DNA from: Corynebacterium sp. HMSC08A12
GTDB taxonomy: Bacteria; Actinomycetota; Actinomycetes; Mycobacteriales; Mycobacteriaceae
Length of the DNA stretch: 64,000 nucleotides
Direction of reading: 5' to 3'
Assembly (NCBI RefSeq): GCF_001807485.1
Contig: NZ_KV789189.1
Span: 1-64,000 of the forward strand
Every line of letters begins with the position of its first letter. Position 1 is the stretch's first letter. Under the pieces are notes generated by a model. The model did not search any database and was not told the origin of the DNA. It saw only the letters and a list, made by a program, of their open reading frames with translations. A program made the position numbers and the translations under genes. This document shows positions 57,681-64,000 of this stretch, piece after piece.

Positions 57681-58885
57681 TGATCATCCAGGATTCCTCG
57701 CCGCACGGGAACTGCCAGGAAGGCACCGTTGCGGCGCCGGGTACCTTGCCTTTGCCGGATATTGACGCCCCCTCGTACCCAGCGCTGCACGCCCTGTCCC
57801 GGGGCCGGGACGTGGACGTGGCTGTGGTTGATACGGGTTCCGCCGGGCCGGGCGTGGTGGGAGACCGTGATTTTTGCGTGCTGCACGGGTCCGTGGTGAC
57901 CAGCGTGTTGCGGGCAATAGCGCCGGAGGCAAAGGTGCATTCGTTTAGGCATAACGCGGTTGCCTCCCGTGCTGAGGGCACGGTGGAGGATCTGGTTCGC
58001 GCGATCGACCGGGCGCTGAAGGCGCGGGTGAAGATCATCAATATTTCGATGGTGGCCTGCGAGGATACGGCGGAACTGCGGGAGGCCATAGGGCGGGCAG
58101 AGAAGGCCGGGGTGCTGGTGGTGGCTTCCACGGGCAACACGGGCCAGTGCCCGGAGGGGGCGCCGACATTTCCTTCCAGCCTGGATTCCGTGCTGGCCGT
58201 GGGCGCGGTGGCGCCGCGGGCACAGGAGCTGGCGGCAGGCGCAGGGGCCGGTGCAGGGTCAGTTGCAGGGCCAGCTGCCGGGAAGGAGAACTCCGCCGAC
58301 CAGGGTCGCGTGCCCGCGCAGTACAGCGCGCCGACGCACTGGGTGGATCTGTTCGCCCCCGGCGGGCCGGTCGAAGGGCAGGTGGATGTGCGCGGGAAGG
58401 TGCACACCATCGTCGGCAACCCCGATCCTTTCGAGGGCACCAGTTTCGCCGCGCCGGTGGTGTCCGGGACAGCGGCGCTAGTCTGGCAGATCGTCCCGCA
58501 CCTCAGCGCACGGGAGGTCCGCGAACTGCTGACCTCCACAGCCTCTCCCGGCGCGAGCGGACCGGGATTGGGGAAGCAGATGTTGGTTGTGAATCCCGCC
58601 GCGGCCGTGGATAAGGCGCTCGACCTGCGGGATGCGCGGATCCGCGTTGGCGACAACGGCAGCGACGGCAACAATGGCAGCATTGGCAGCGATGGCTCGA
58701 CCGGCGCACACTACGAGCTGCAGACCGTCAGCACCCAGCCTCACCAGCCGGGGGCCGCCGACTATTCCGTGCCGGTCGTGCTCTCCCTCGTGCTGGCGCT
58801 AGGCATCATCGCCACGGTCGTCTGCCGGGCTTTCTCCGCAGACAGCAGGCCGCCGTCTGGCAGCGAGGCCACGCGGGCGAACTGA
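57680..58885 (+). CDS. mycP: Mycosin subtilase MycP (ESX-4), without a visible signal peptide
   Basis: This is a subtilisin-like serine protease of ESX systems with 401 residues. The triad is Asp51 in VAVVDTG, His69 in VLHGSVV and Ser255 in GTSFAAPVVSG; the oxyanion asparagine is in STGNTG. A C-terminal helix (SVPVVLSLVLALGIIATVVC) should anchor it outside the membrane. The N-terminus MIIQDSSPHGNCQEG is not a signal peptide and no in-frame upstream alternative supplies one. The N-terminal region carries ATTGACGCCCCCTC (57761), the dispersed motif. It overlaps eccB by 124 bp, tail to tail. Confidence 0.85.
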   Translation: MIIQDSSPHGNCQEGTVAAPGTLPLPDIDAPSYPALHALSRGRDVDVAVVDTGSAGPGVVGDRDFCVLHGSVVTSVLRAIAPEAKVHSFRHNAVASRAEGTVEDLVRAIDRALKARVKIINISMVACEDTAELREAIGRAEKAGVLVVASTGNTGQCPEGAPTFPSSLDSVLAVGAVAPRAQELAAGAGAGAGSVAGPAAGKENSADQGRVPAQYSAPTHWVDLFAPGGPVEGQVDVRGKVHTIVGNPDPFEGTSFAAPVVSGTAALVWQIVPHLSAREVRELLTSTASPGASGPGLGKQMLVVNPAAAVDKALDLRDARIRVGDNGSDGNNGSIGSDGSTGAHYELQTVSTQPHQPGAADYSVPVVLSLVLALGIIATVVCRAFSADSRPPSGSEATRAN

Positions 58886-60057
58886 ACCTCCTGTTCCGCG
58901 GTGAACCCCAGGGCGCGCAGCTCGGTCTGGCTGCCCACGGAGTAGCGCACTCCGTTATCACTGACCAGCACGTATCCGCGCTCCGTCTTCAGCGCCGACG
59001 TGCCCCGCGGGCCGCAGTAGGCGGTTGGTTCGTCGGCAGCCAGCACGGCGCTGATTCCGGCTGAGTCCGCGCCTGTGCCATCCTTCCCTGCGCCGCTGCC
59101 AGCTGCGGCGCCATCCTCCGGCTCCGCCAACCCTTGCGGCCCCGCGCACACCATCTGCGGCTGCGCCCACGTCACGGGCTGCTCGCCATCGAACTCCGGG
59201 ATTCCCGCCAACACGTCCACGCTCGGCTGACGCATCACATCCGCCAGCGGGGCCTCCACCGGCGGCACGGGGCTGCTGGCCAAAGCAAAGTCACGCCGCG
59301 AACCTTTGACCTCCCCCACGCCCGCTCGGTCCACCAGAAACGCCCGGTCGCCAGAAGTGATTACCCTGCCCGCCACGTCGAAAGGCGTGGGCATCTTCGT
59401 CTTCCCCGTCGGCATGGCGATGTCGGGGCTGCGGCGGAACTGTTGGACCAACCCATCGCTGGCGGGCACCGCCTCCGTGCCGAAAGCCCGGGCTGCATCT
59501 GGGGTTATGCGGGTGCGAGTGGTGGCGTCAATAAGCCAATAACCCGAAGGCGCAGCCAGCAGAGCGTGGCGATGCGCCTTGATGTGCTCGACGGCCACGA
59601 CCGTGCCCACGCCACCGTCCGCACGGTCGCAGTACAACCACTCGCGGTCCGGCGCGGCAGAAAGCGCCGGCACCTGCGGAATACCGATCGGCTGGCCCAA
59701 CGGAACTTGGGATAGCTGCTCAGCAGTGGTTTTCTGCACCTCGACGGGCTGCTGCAGAATCAGCCGCGCGGAGGCGACGTTCGTAATCGGATGGTAGGAA
59801 TCCTCCAGGCGCAGGTGCAGCGTGCCGGTTTCATCGGCCACCAGATCGGCCCCGTCCAGGCTCGGCTGTGGGCGCAGTAGCCCCAGCATCACCGCTCCCC
59901 CGGCGATCAGCAGACTCAGCAGCACGCCGACGACCAGCGCCCGCCGCTGGCTGCGCAGTGGATCGTGGGCCATCCGCGGGTCCCCAATGACCAGCGCCAG
60001 CTCGAGCCTGCGCAGCAGAAAGTTAAATCCAGATACTTGTATCCCCGTTGTGCGCAT
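58762..60057 (-). CDS. eccB: Type VII secretion protein EccB (ESX-4)
   Basis: EccB is a single-pass protein of the ESX core complex with a large periplasmic domain. The ATG at 60057 (MRTTGIQVSGFNFLLRRLE) gives 431 residues and follows GGGGGAG. The membrane helix is near 40-60 (ALVVGVLLSLLIAGGAVM). Two cysteines, in YCDRADGG and VCAGPQG/YCGPRG, are of the EccB type. The C-terminal LPDGGLLSAEKARQT block is conserved in the family. Its last 124 bases are antisense to the end of mycP. Confidence 0.9.
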   Translation of the reverse strand: MRTTGIQVSGFNFLLRRLELALVIGDPRMAHDPLRSQRRALVVGVLLSLLIAGGAVMLGLLRPQPSLDGADLVADETGTLHLRLEDSYHPITNVASARLILQQPVEVQKTTAEQLSQVPLGQPIGIPQVPALSAAPDREWLYCDRADGGVGTVVAVEHIKAHRHALLAAPSGYWLIDATTRTRITPDAARAFGTEAVPASDGLVQQFRRSPDIAMPTGKTKMPTPFDVAGRVITSGDRAFLVDRAGVGEVKGSRRDFALASSPVPPVEAPLADVMRQPSVDVLAGIPEFDGEQPVTWAQPQMVCAGPQGLAEPEDGAAAGSGAGKDGTGADSAGISAVLAADEPTAYCGPRGTSALKTERGYVLVSDNGVRYSVGSQTELRALGFTAEQEVQFARVASLPDGGLLSAEKARQTTVAMMPSASTRESTTGTE

Positions 60058-60124
60058 GGTTACTGCGCTCCCCCCTTTGTTGTTTTTGTTGTTTCTAGCC
60101 CCCGCTAGCGCGCTCAAGTATTTC

Positions 60125-61546
60125 ATGGTTGAATTGCTTGCGCGAGGCGAACCTCGCATTCGGGGGAATTTCATACTTTGGGGGATGGGAATAATGGGTT
60201 CAGTGGCACTTTTGGCTGCCAATTCCGCCGACACTGAGCATACTTCCTGGTGGGCGTGGGTTTTGTGCGGGTTGCTGGCGATCGGGTGCATCGCGGCGGG
60301 CTGGTTCGCCTTCGCCCGCAGCCGCGCCACCACGGGTCAGGGCACGCGCTGGTTCCGGCTGCTCTGCGTGCACGACAGATTGTGGGGCGAGCCGTCGTCA
60401 CGGCGGATTTCTGGCGACCGGTTGGCCGGTGGTTTAGGTCTTTCTCTTATGGACGCCACCCTCTCCACCGCAACCGTCCCCACCAAGCCTTTCGGTCGCG
60501 GCTGGTTGGGGGATGCCTCTGCCACGCTGGTGGGCGTGCCGGAGCACGCGGCGGCGCGGATGCCTTTTGCCGCCAGCGGGTGCGGGGTGTGGGCTCTGCC
60601 CGCGGAGGCTCCGCCGGTGGGCGCGGAGGTAGCCGGGCTGGCGGAGCAGCTAAGCGTTCCGGCTGCGCCGGGCTGGTTTATCGGGCTGACCGATGCCGGC
60701 GAACCCATGCTGGTGCACCCCATCCCCGGCGCGACTTTTGCGATGTTTGGAACGAGTGCGCAACTGCGCGCGTTGGAGGGGTCAATGAACTGGCCGGAGG
60801 AGCTCTTCGAGCTGCGCAGGTTCAGCGGTGGTGCTGGCGGGGCAGCCGACCCAAGGGAGGCAGCGCACTTGCCGAATGCGTCGGGTACGACGAATCAGAC
60901 GGATCCGACAGATCCAGCTTCAAGCAAAGAGGACACGAAAACTCGGGTGTTGCTCGTGGAGATTCCTGCAGCCATGCGCGGTTCACGTCATGGGAGTGTT
61001 GGCTTCGCCGCTGCGGAGGACGTGCTCGCCCAGGGGCGCGAGCGCCTGCAACTGTTGGGGCACCCTACAGTGGATGTGTATATCGCGGTTCCGCCGGTTG
61101 GCACGGGCACGATCCTGGCTCACGGTGAGCACCGGGAGTACTTCAACTTCTTCGCCGTCACGGCTCCCGCGCCGAAGCCAGCACCGAAACCTGCGACACA
61201 GACCGTGCCACAGCTCGCGCCGAAACCTGCGCCGCAGCCGGTTCCACAGAATGCGCCGGTTGCCACCCCGGCCACGGCTCCGAAGGCGGGCGTAGCCACT
61301 CCCGCGCCCGCTCGTTCAAGGCGTGCAAAGCATCGCCGCGCGAGGGCGAATGCTCACAAGCACCGCTTCCCTCACGGTGCGGTATCTGGCTCCGTGGCTG
61401 GCTCTGCATCCGGCGCGGTATCTGCCCCGGCGGCTGGCTCCGCATCTACTGCGTCTGCGTCCGCCGAGCCACTCCCACTCCCGACTGGGGAGCGCTTGGC
61501 GCGCGTCGTCAGCGCGCGTTCCGCCAGCTCCTCGTCGGCCGGGTAA
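60125..61546 (+). CDS. Membrane protein of the ESX-4 locus, possibly EccE-like
   Basis: The 473-residue protein (start uncertain: ATG 60056, 60125 or 60185) has two closely spaced membrane helices at its N-terminus. A soluble part of about 220 residues follows ([58 protein letters not shown]). Then comes a Pro/Ala/Lys-rich stretch, a basic cluster ([16 protein letters not shown]) and a Ser/Ala/Gly tail. Two helices plus a soluble domain recall EccE, but similarity is not clear and mycobacterial ESX-4 lacks EccE. The last 175 bases are antisense to truA. Confidence 0.55.
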   Translation: MVELLARGEPRIRGNFILWGMGIMGSVALLAANSADTEHTSWWAWVLCGLLAIGCIAAGWFAFARSRATTGQGTRWFRLLCVHDRLWGEPSSRRISGDRLAGGLGLSLMDATLSTATVPTKPFGRGWLGDASATLVGVPEHAAARMPFAASGCGVWALPAEAPPVGAEVAGLAEQLSVPAAPGWFIGLTDAGEPMLVHPIPGATFAMFGTSAQLRALEGSMNWPEELFELRRFSGGAGGAADPREAAHLPNASGTTNQTDPTDPASSKEDTKTRVLLVEIPAAMRGSRHGSVGFAAAEDVLAQGRERLQLLGHPTVDVYIAVPPVGTGTILAHGEHREYFNFFAVTAPAPKPAPKPATQTVPQLAPKPAPQPVPQNAPVATPATAPKAGVATPAPARSRRAKHRRARANAHKHRFPHGAVSGSVAGSASGAVSAPAAGSASTASASAEPLPLPTGERLARVVSARSASSSSAG

Positions 61547-62376
61547 TCCACCCGCACCAGGTTCAACCCCGCCGCGGGTGCCACCGGCACGGCGGAGCTG
61601 CGCTTCGTCTCCTGCAAAAGCCCCGAAGTGAAATCCCTCGGCCGCTTGCCCGACCCGACCGTCAGAGCCGCCCCCACCAGGGATCGCACCATCGACCAGC
61701 AGAAAGCATCCGCCGTCACGTGCGCCTCGTAAGTCTGCGGTTCCGCCTCCGTGGAGACGTCCACCCAGCGGAACTCCTGCAGCTCGCGAACTGTCGTGGC
61801 CCCCTCGCGGGCCTTGCAGAACGCCGCGAAGTCGTTCAAACCGATCAGCGCATCGGAGGCCGCCTGAGTCTTCTCCAAATCAATCGGGTGGCGCCACGCT
61901 GCCGTATCCCGCGCCCGCACCGGCACGGGGCCGGCCGGATGAGTCGTCACGCGATAAATGTAGTGCCGGCGCAGCGCGGAGAAGCGGGCGTCAAAACCCT
62001 GCGGAGCAACACTTGCCCCGTGCAACCGCACGTCCGCCGGCAACATGCGCGACAGGCGCCGCACCAGATCCTCCGGGCGAGTCAGCGAGCGCTGCTCGAA
62101 GGCGTCCGCAGGGATGTCCGCGTGGCAGACCTGGCCGCTGGCATGCACGCCCGCGTCGGTGCGCCCGGCAACGACCAGCTCAATGGGATGGCGCGTGACC
62201 AGTGACAACTTCTCCTGCAGCACTCCCGCGACCGTGCGCAAGCCCCCGGACTGGGTCGCCCAGCCGTGAAAATCCGTGCCGTCGTAGGCCACGTCCAGGC
62301 GCACACGCACCAGCTCGTCGGCTGTGTCGGGCTGATCGGCCGGCTTAGCCTCGTCGGCCGGGTATTTGTCGGACAT
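61372..62376 (-). CDS. truA: tRNA pseudouridine(38-40) synthase (TruA)
   Basis: TruA isomerises uridines 38-40 in the anticodon stem of many tRNAs. The 334-residue protein has [17 protein letters not shown], the catalytic aspartate in [25 protein letters not shown] and [18 protein letters not shown]. Its N-terminal 20 residues are a variable acidic segment. After the end of the core ([11 protein letters not shown]) comes a 60-residue low-complexity tail rich in Ala, Asp, Glu and Pro, overlapping the convergent gene by 175 bases. rplQ, its usual neighbour, lies 1.1 kb away. Confidence 0.93.
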   Translation of the reverse strand: MSDKYPADEAKPADQPDTADELVRVRLDVAYDGTDFHGWATQSGGLRTVAGVLQEKLSLVTRHPIELVVAGRTDAGVHASGQVCHADIPADAFEQRSLTRPEDLVRRLSRMLPADVRLHGASVAPQGFDARFSALRRHYIYRVTTHPAGPVPVRARDTAAWRHPIDLEKTQAASDALIGLNDFAAFCKAREGATTVRELQEFRWVDVSTEAEPQTYEAHVTADAFCWSMVRSLVGAALTVGSGKRPRDFTSGLLQETKRSSAVPVAPAAGLNLVRVDYPADEELAERALTTRAKRSPVGSGSGSADADAVDAEPAAGADTAPDAEPATEPDTAP

Positions 62377-62469
62377 GGTCGGGGCGGCTCCTTAGGATGT
62401 ACGTTCGTCTAGCTGCTGCTGGGCTGCTGCATTCGCCATGGGCACTGTGCGCGCCTTAGTCTAGCCTGC

Positions 62470-63084
62470 GTGCAAGACAACGAATTCTCCGCCTCCACCC
62501 TCGACTCGCGCGCCCGCCGCCTAGTCGCGTGGGTCGCTGCTCTTAACGGACTTGGCTTCGTCGTTGAGGTGACGATCGCGCTGGTCATCGGCTCCGCCGC
62601 CCTTTTTGCTGACGCCGCAGACTTCCTCGAAGACACCCTCATCAACGTTCTGGTTCTCACCGCCCTGGGGTGGTCAGTCGCCAGCCGCCGGAAGGCCAGC
62701 TATGCCCTGGCAGGGTTGATTCTGATTCCGGCTTTCGCGGCCTTCGGCACGGCCGCGTGGAAGGTGGTGACGGGCACTCCCCCGGAGCCCGTGACTCTGA
62801 GCGTGACGGCCATCGGAGCGCTGGTGATTAACCTCGTCTGCGCAGTGCTTTTGCTGCGGCTGCGCGGGGCGGATAGTGCGTTGGTTCAGGGTGCTTGGCT
62901 GGCGGCGCGCAATGATGCTGCGGCTAATGTTCTGATCCTCGGCGCCGGTGTGGTGATGATCTTCTGGGCCAGCGCGTGGCCGGACATTGTGGTCGGCGTG
63001 GTCATCGGTCTGATTAACCTCTCGGCGGCGAAGGAGGTCTTTGAGCAAGCTCGAGCGGAAGAGCCGGAGCTCGAGATGGACTAG
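62470..63084 (+). CDS. CDF-like cation transporter lacking the C-terminal domain
   Basis: The 204-residue protein with about five or six membrane helices is similar to the membrane part of cation diffusion facilitators. Metal-site-like blocks are LFADAADFLEDTLIN (helix 2) and AARNDAAANVLILGAG followed by SAWPDIVVGVVIGLIN (helices 5-6). The cytoplasmic C-terminal domain of full CDF proteins is missing and replaced by a short acidic tail. Metal specificity is unknown. The start is GTG at 62470, divergent from truA. Confidence 0.75.
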   Translation: MQDNEFSASTLDSRARRLVAWVAALNGLGFVVEVTIALVIGSAALFADAADFLEDTLINVLVLTALGWSVASRRKASYALAGLILIPAFAAFGTAAWKVVTGTPPEPVTLSVTAIGALVINLVCAVLLLRLRGADSALVQGAWLAARNDAAANVLILGAGVVMIFWASAWPDIVVGVVIGLINLSAAKEVFEQARAEEPELEMD

Positions 63085-63095
63085 GCGAACCAGCC

Positions 63096-63118
63096 AATGT
63101 CGCTAGAACGGGAATACG
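63096..63118 (+). repeat. Half-copy of the 126-bp element arm
   Basis: AATGTCGCTAGAACGGGAA followed by TACG matches the left arm of the next full copy. No inverted partner lies at the expected 126-bp distance, apart from the arm belonging to the full copy. Confidence 0.65.
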
Positions 63119-63135
63119 CGCGGTCCAACTCCGGC

Positions 63136-63261
63136 CAATGTCGTTAGAACGGGAATACGTGCGACGAAAGTAAAGTGCCGGCAAAACGAAAACTCTCTGA
63201 ACTGCACTTTTGCAGAACTGCAAATCGTTCGCATTAACGCATTCCCGATCTAACGACATTC
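63136..63261. repeat. 126-bp inverted-repeat element, copy 3
   Basis: The 24-bp arms lie at 63136-63159 (CAATGTCGTTAGAACGGG then AATACG) and 63238-63261 (ending TAACGACATTC), with about three mismatches. The centre is again 78 bp, with TTTTGCAG, CTGCAAAT and a final TAA. It is clearly the same type as copy 1, 62.8 kb away, including the exact total length. Confidence 0.8.
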
Positions 63262-63379
63262 GGCACCCAAACCCACCACAAACCCCGCCCAAACCCACCA
63301 CAAACCCACAAACCCCGCCCCGCACAGGCCAGCAGGCGCACCCTTGCCTGTTCGGTGACATCGGGGCCGGCGGAGGCGG

Positions 63380-63397
63380 GTGGCGTCAATAAATAAG
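63380..63397 (+). repeat. Dispersed GGTGGCGTCAATAA motif, intergenic copy
   Basis: GGTGGCGTCAATAAATAAG lies here. GGCGTCAATAA also occurs at 800 and 59524, and inverted at 52412. Confidence 0.6.
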
Positions 63398-63417
63398 CAA
63401 CCAATAGGCAACAAAAA

Positions 63418-63460
63418 AGGCGGGCCACGAGCTACCCGATTGGGTAACCGTGACCCGCCT
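63418..63460 (-). terminator. Terminator after rplQ
   Basis: The stem pairs AGGCGGG-CACG with CGTG-CCCGCCT and has an inner ACCC/GGGT pairing. On the minus strand it is followed by TTTTTTGTTGCC. It lies about 60 bp after the rplQ stop. Confidence 0.87.
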
Positions 63461-63518
63461 CGAAGCTAGGCGAAAGCGAAAGCTAAGCCAGAGCGAAAGC
63501 TAGGCGAGAGCGCCGGAC

Positions 63519-64000
63519 TTACTTGTCCTCGGCAGCCTCGGCAGCCTCAGCCTCAGCGGCCTTGTCGGTTGCGGTGTCAGCCTCAACCTCCGGAGCCTCC
63601 TCAGCCTCTTCAGCCTTAGCCTCAGCAGCCTCGGCCTCAGCCTTCTTGGCCTTGGAAGCAGCAACGCGGTTAGCGCGCTCTGCCTCGGTGGAGGCCAGCG
63701 GCTCCGTCACCAGGGAGATCTGGGAGATCGGAGCGTTGTCGCCCTTGCGGTTCTCCAGCTTGATGATGCGGGTGTAGCCACCCGGACGGCCTTCGAACTT
63801 CGGAGCCAGCTCGTTGAACAGGTAAGCAACAACTTCCTTGTTCGGGATGAGCTTCAGCACGTTGCGGCGATCCGCCAGGGTGCCGCGCTTGGCCTTGGTG
63901 ATGATCTTCTCGACGTAGGGGCGCAGCAGCTTAGCCTTTGCGTCCGTGGTCTTGATGGCGCCGTGCTCAAACAGCTGAGCAGCGAGGTTGGACAGGATCT
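63519..64000 (-). CDS. rplQ: Ribosomal protein L17 (RplQ), partial
   Basis: The 50S protein is cut off at the window end, so its N-terminus is missing. The visible part reads [56 protein letters not shown] and [18 protein letters not shown], all typical of L17. The C-terminal 60 residues are an acidic Ala/Glu-rich extension common in actinobacterial L17. truA lies nearby, as in mycobacteria. A clear terminator follows. Confidence 0.95.
   Translation of the reverse strand, partial: ILSNLAAQLFEHGAIKTTDAKAKLLRPYVEKIITKAKRGTLADRRNVLKLIPNKEVVAYLFNELAPKFEGRPGGYTRIIKLENRKGDNAPISQISLVTEPLASTEAERANRVAASKAKKAEAEAAEAKAEEAEEAPEVEADTATDKAAEAEAAEAAEDK

Larger units (their letters stand above)
63085..63518. 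other. Gene-free repeat region between the CDF gene and rplQ
   Basis: This gap holds a half-copy and a full copy of the 126-bp element, an AC-rich stretch with repeats of ACCCACCACAAACCC (about 63265-63320), a dispersed-motif copy and the rplQ terminator. No coding sequence is supported. Confidence 0.7.

Overview
The window looks like a chromosomal segment of a high-GC Corynebacterium, possibly from the lipophilic C. jeikeium-like group. The species guess is inference. The genus call rests on gene content and order. A run from alr/tsaE through tsaB-rimI-tsaD, groES-groEL, whiB3, sigD and its anti-sigma factor, a DUF5319 gene, guaB2, guaB3 and guaA matches the mycobacterial Rv3423c-Rv3396c order. 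A run from glmS through an Rv3438/39/40-like block, glmM, rpsI-rplM, a complete ESX-4 type VII secretion locus, truA and rplQ matches Rv3436c-Rv3456c. SOS boxes, a CIRCE element and a WhiB protein also fit.

Layout. 1-933 is non-coding and rich in repeats. 934-8592 holds methionine biosynthesis (metY, metX), a DUF3017 membrane protein, folD, trmL, a saccharopine-dehydrogenase-like reductase and lldD. 8765-13344 holds an S9 peptidase, a DUF4272 protein and a secreted or anchored esterase. 13425-23506 holds the SOS mutasome (dnaE2, imuA', imuB), split by a methionine ABC importer (metQNI) and a sucrase/ferredoxin-like protein. 23715-31293 holds two small membrane or secreted proteins, the guanine nucleotide genes and a DUF4143 ATPase with an unusual upstream repeat array. 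31468-36929 is the sigD/whiB3/groE region. 37004-43512 holds two fused multidomain genes (tsaB-rimI-tsaD and alr-tsaE) and glmS. 43562-48176 holds a catalytically degenerate alpha/beta hydrolase, an operon encoding a Pro/Glu-rich protein, and glmM. 48337-61546 holds rpsI-rplM, a PRC/DUF2382 protein and ESX-4 (esxT, esxU, an Rv3446c-like gene, eccC, eccD, mycP, eccB and a possible eccE-like gene). 61372-64000 holds truA, a CDF-like transporter, more repeats and a partial rplQ.

How the genes work together. metY-metX make methionine by direct sulfhydrylation while metQNI import it, so both supply routes are encoded here. dnaE2/imuA'/imuB carry near-identical SOS boxes and should be induced together by DNA damage. 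The tsaE, tsaB, rimI and tsaD modules, needed for the t6A37 tRNA modification, sit on two polypeptides. The ESX genes should build one secretion machine exporting the EsxT/EsxU pair.

Most novel-looking signals. (1) A short motif, TTCTTTGTGACGCC or TTATTGACGCCCC, recurs between genes and inside coding linkers. (2) Exactly 126-bp inverted-repeat elements lie near both window ends. (3) A 23-bp-periodic repeat array sits directly upstream of the DUF4143 ATPase. (4) tsaB, rimI and tsaD form a triple fusion whose linker carries the dispersed motif. No tRNA, rRNA, insertion sequence or CRISPR array was recognised.
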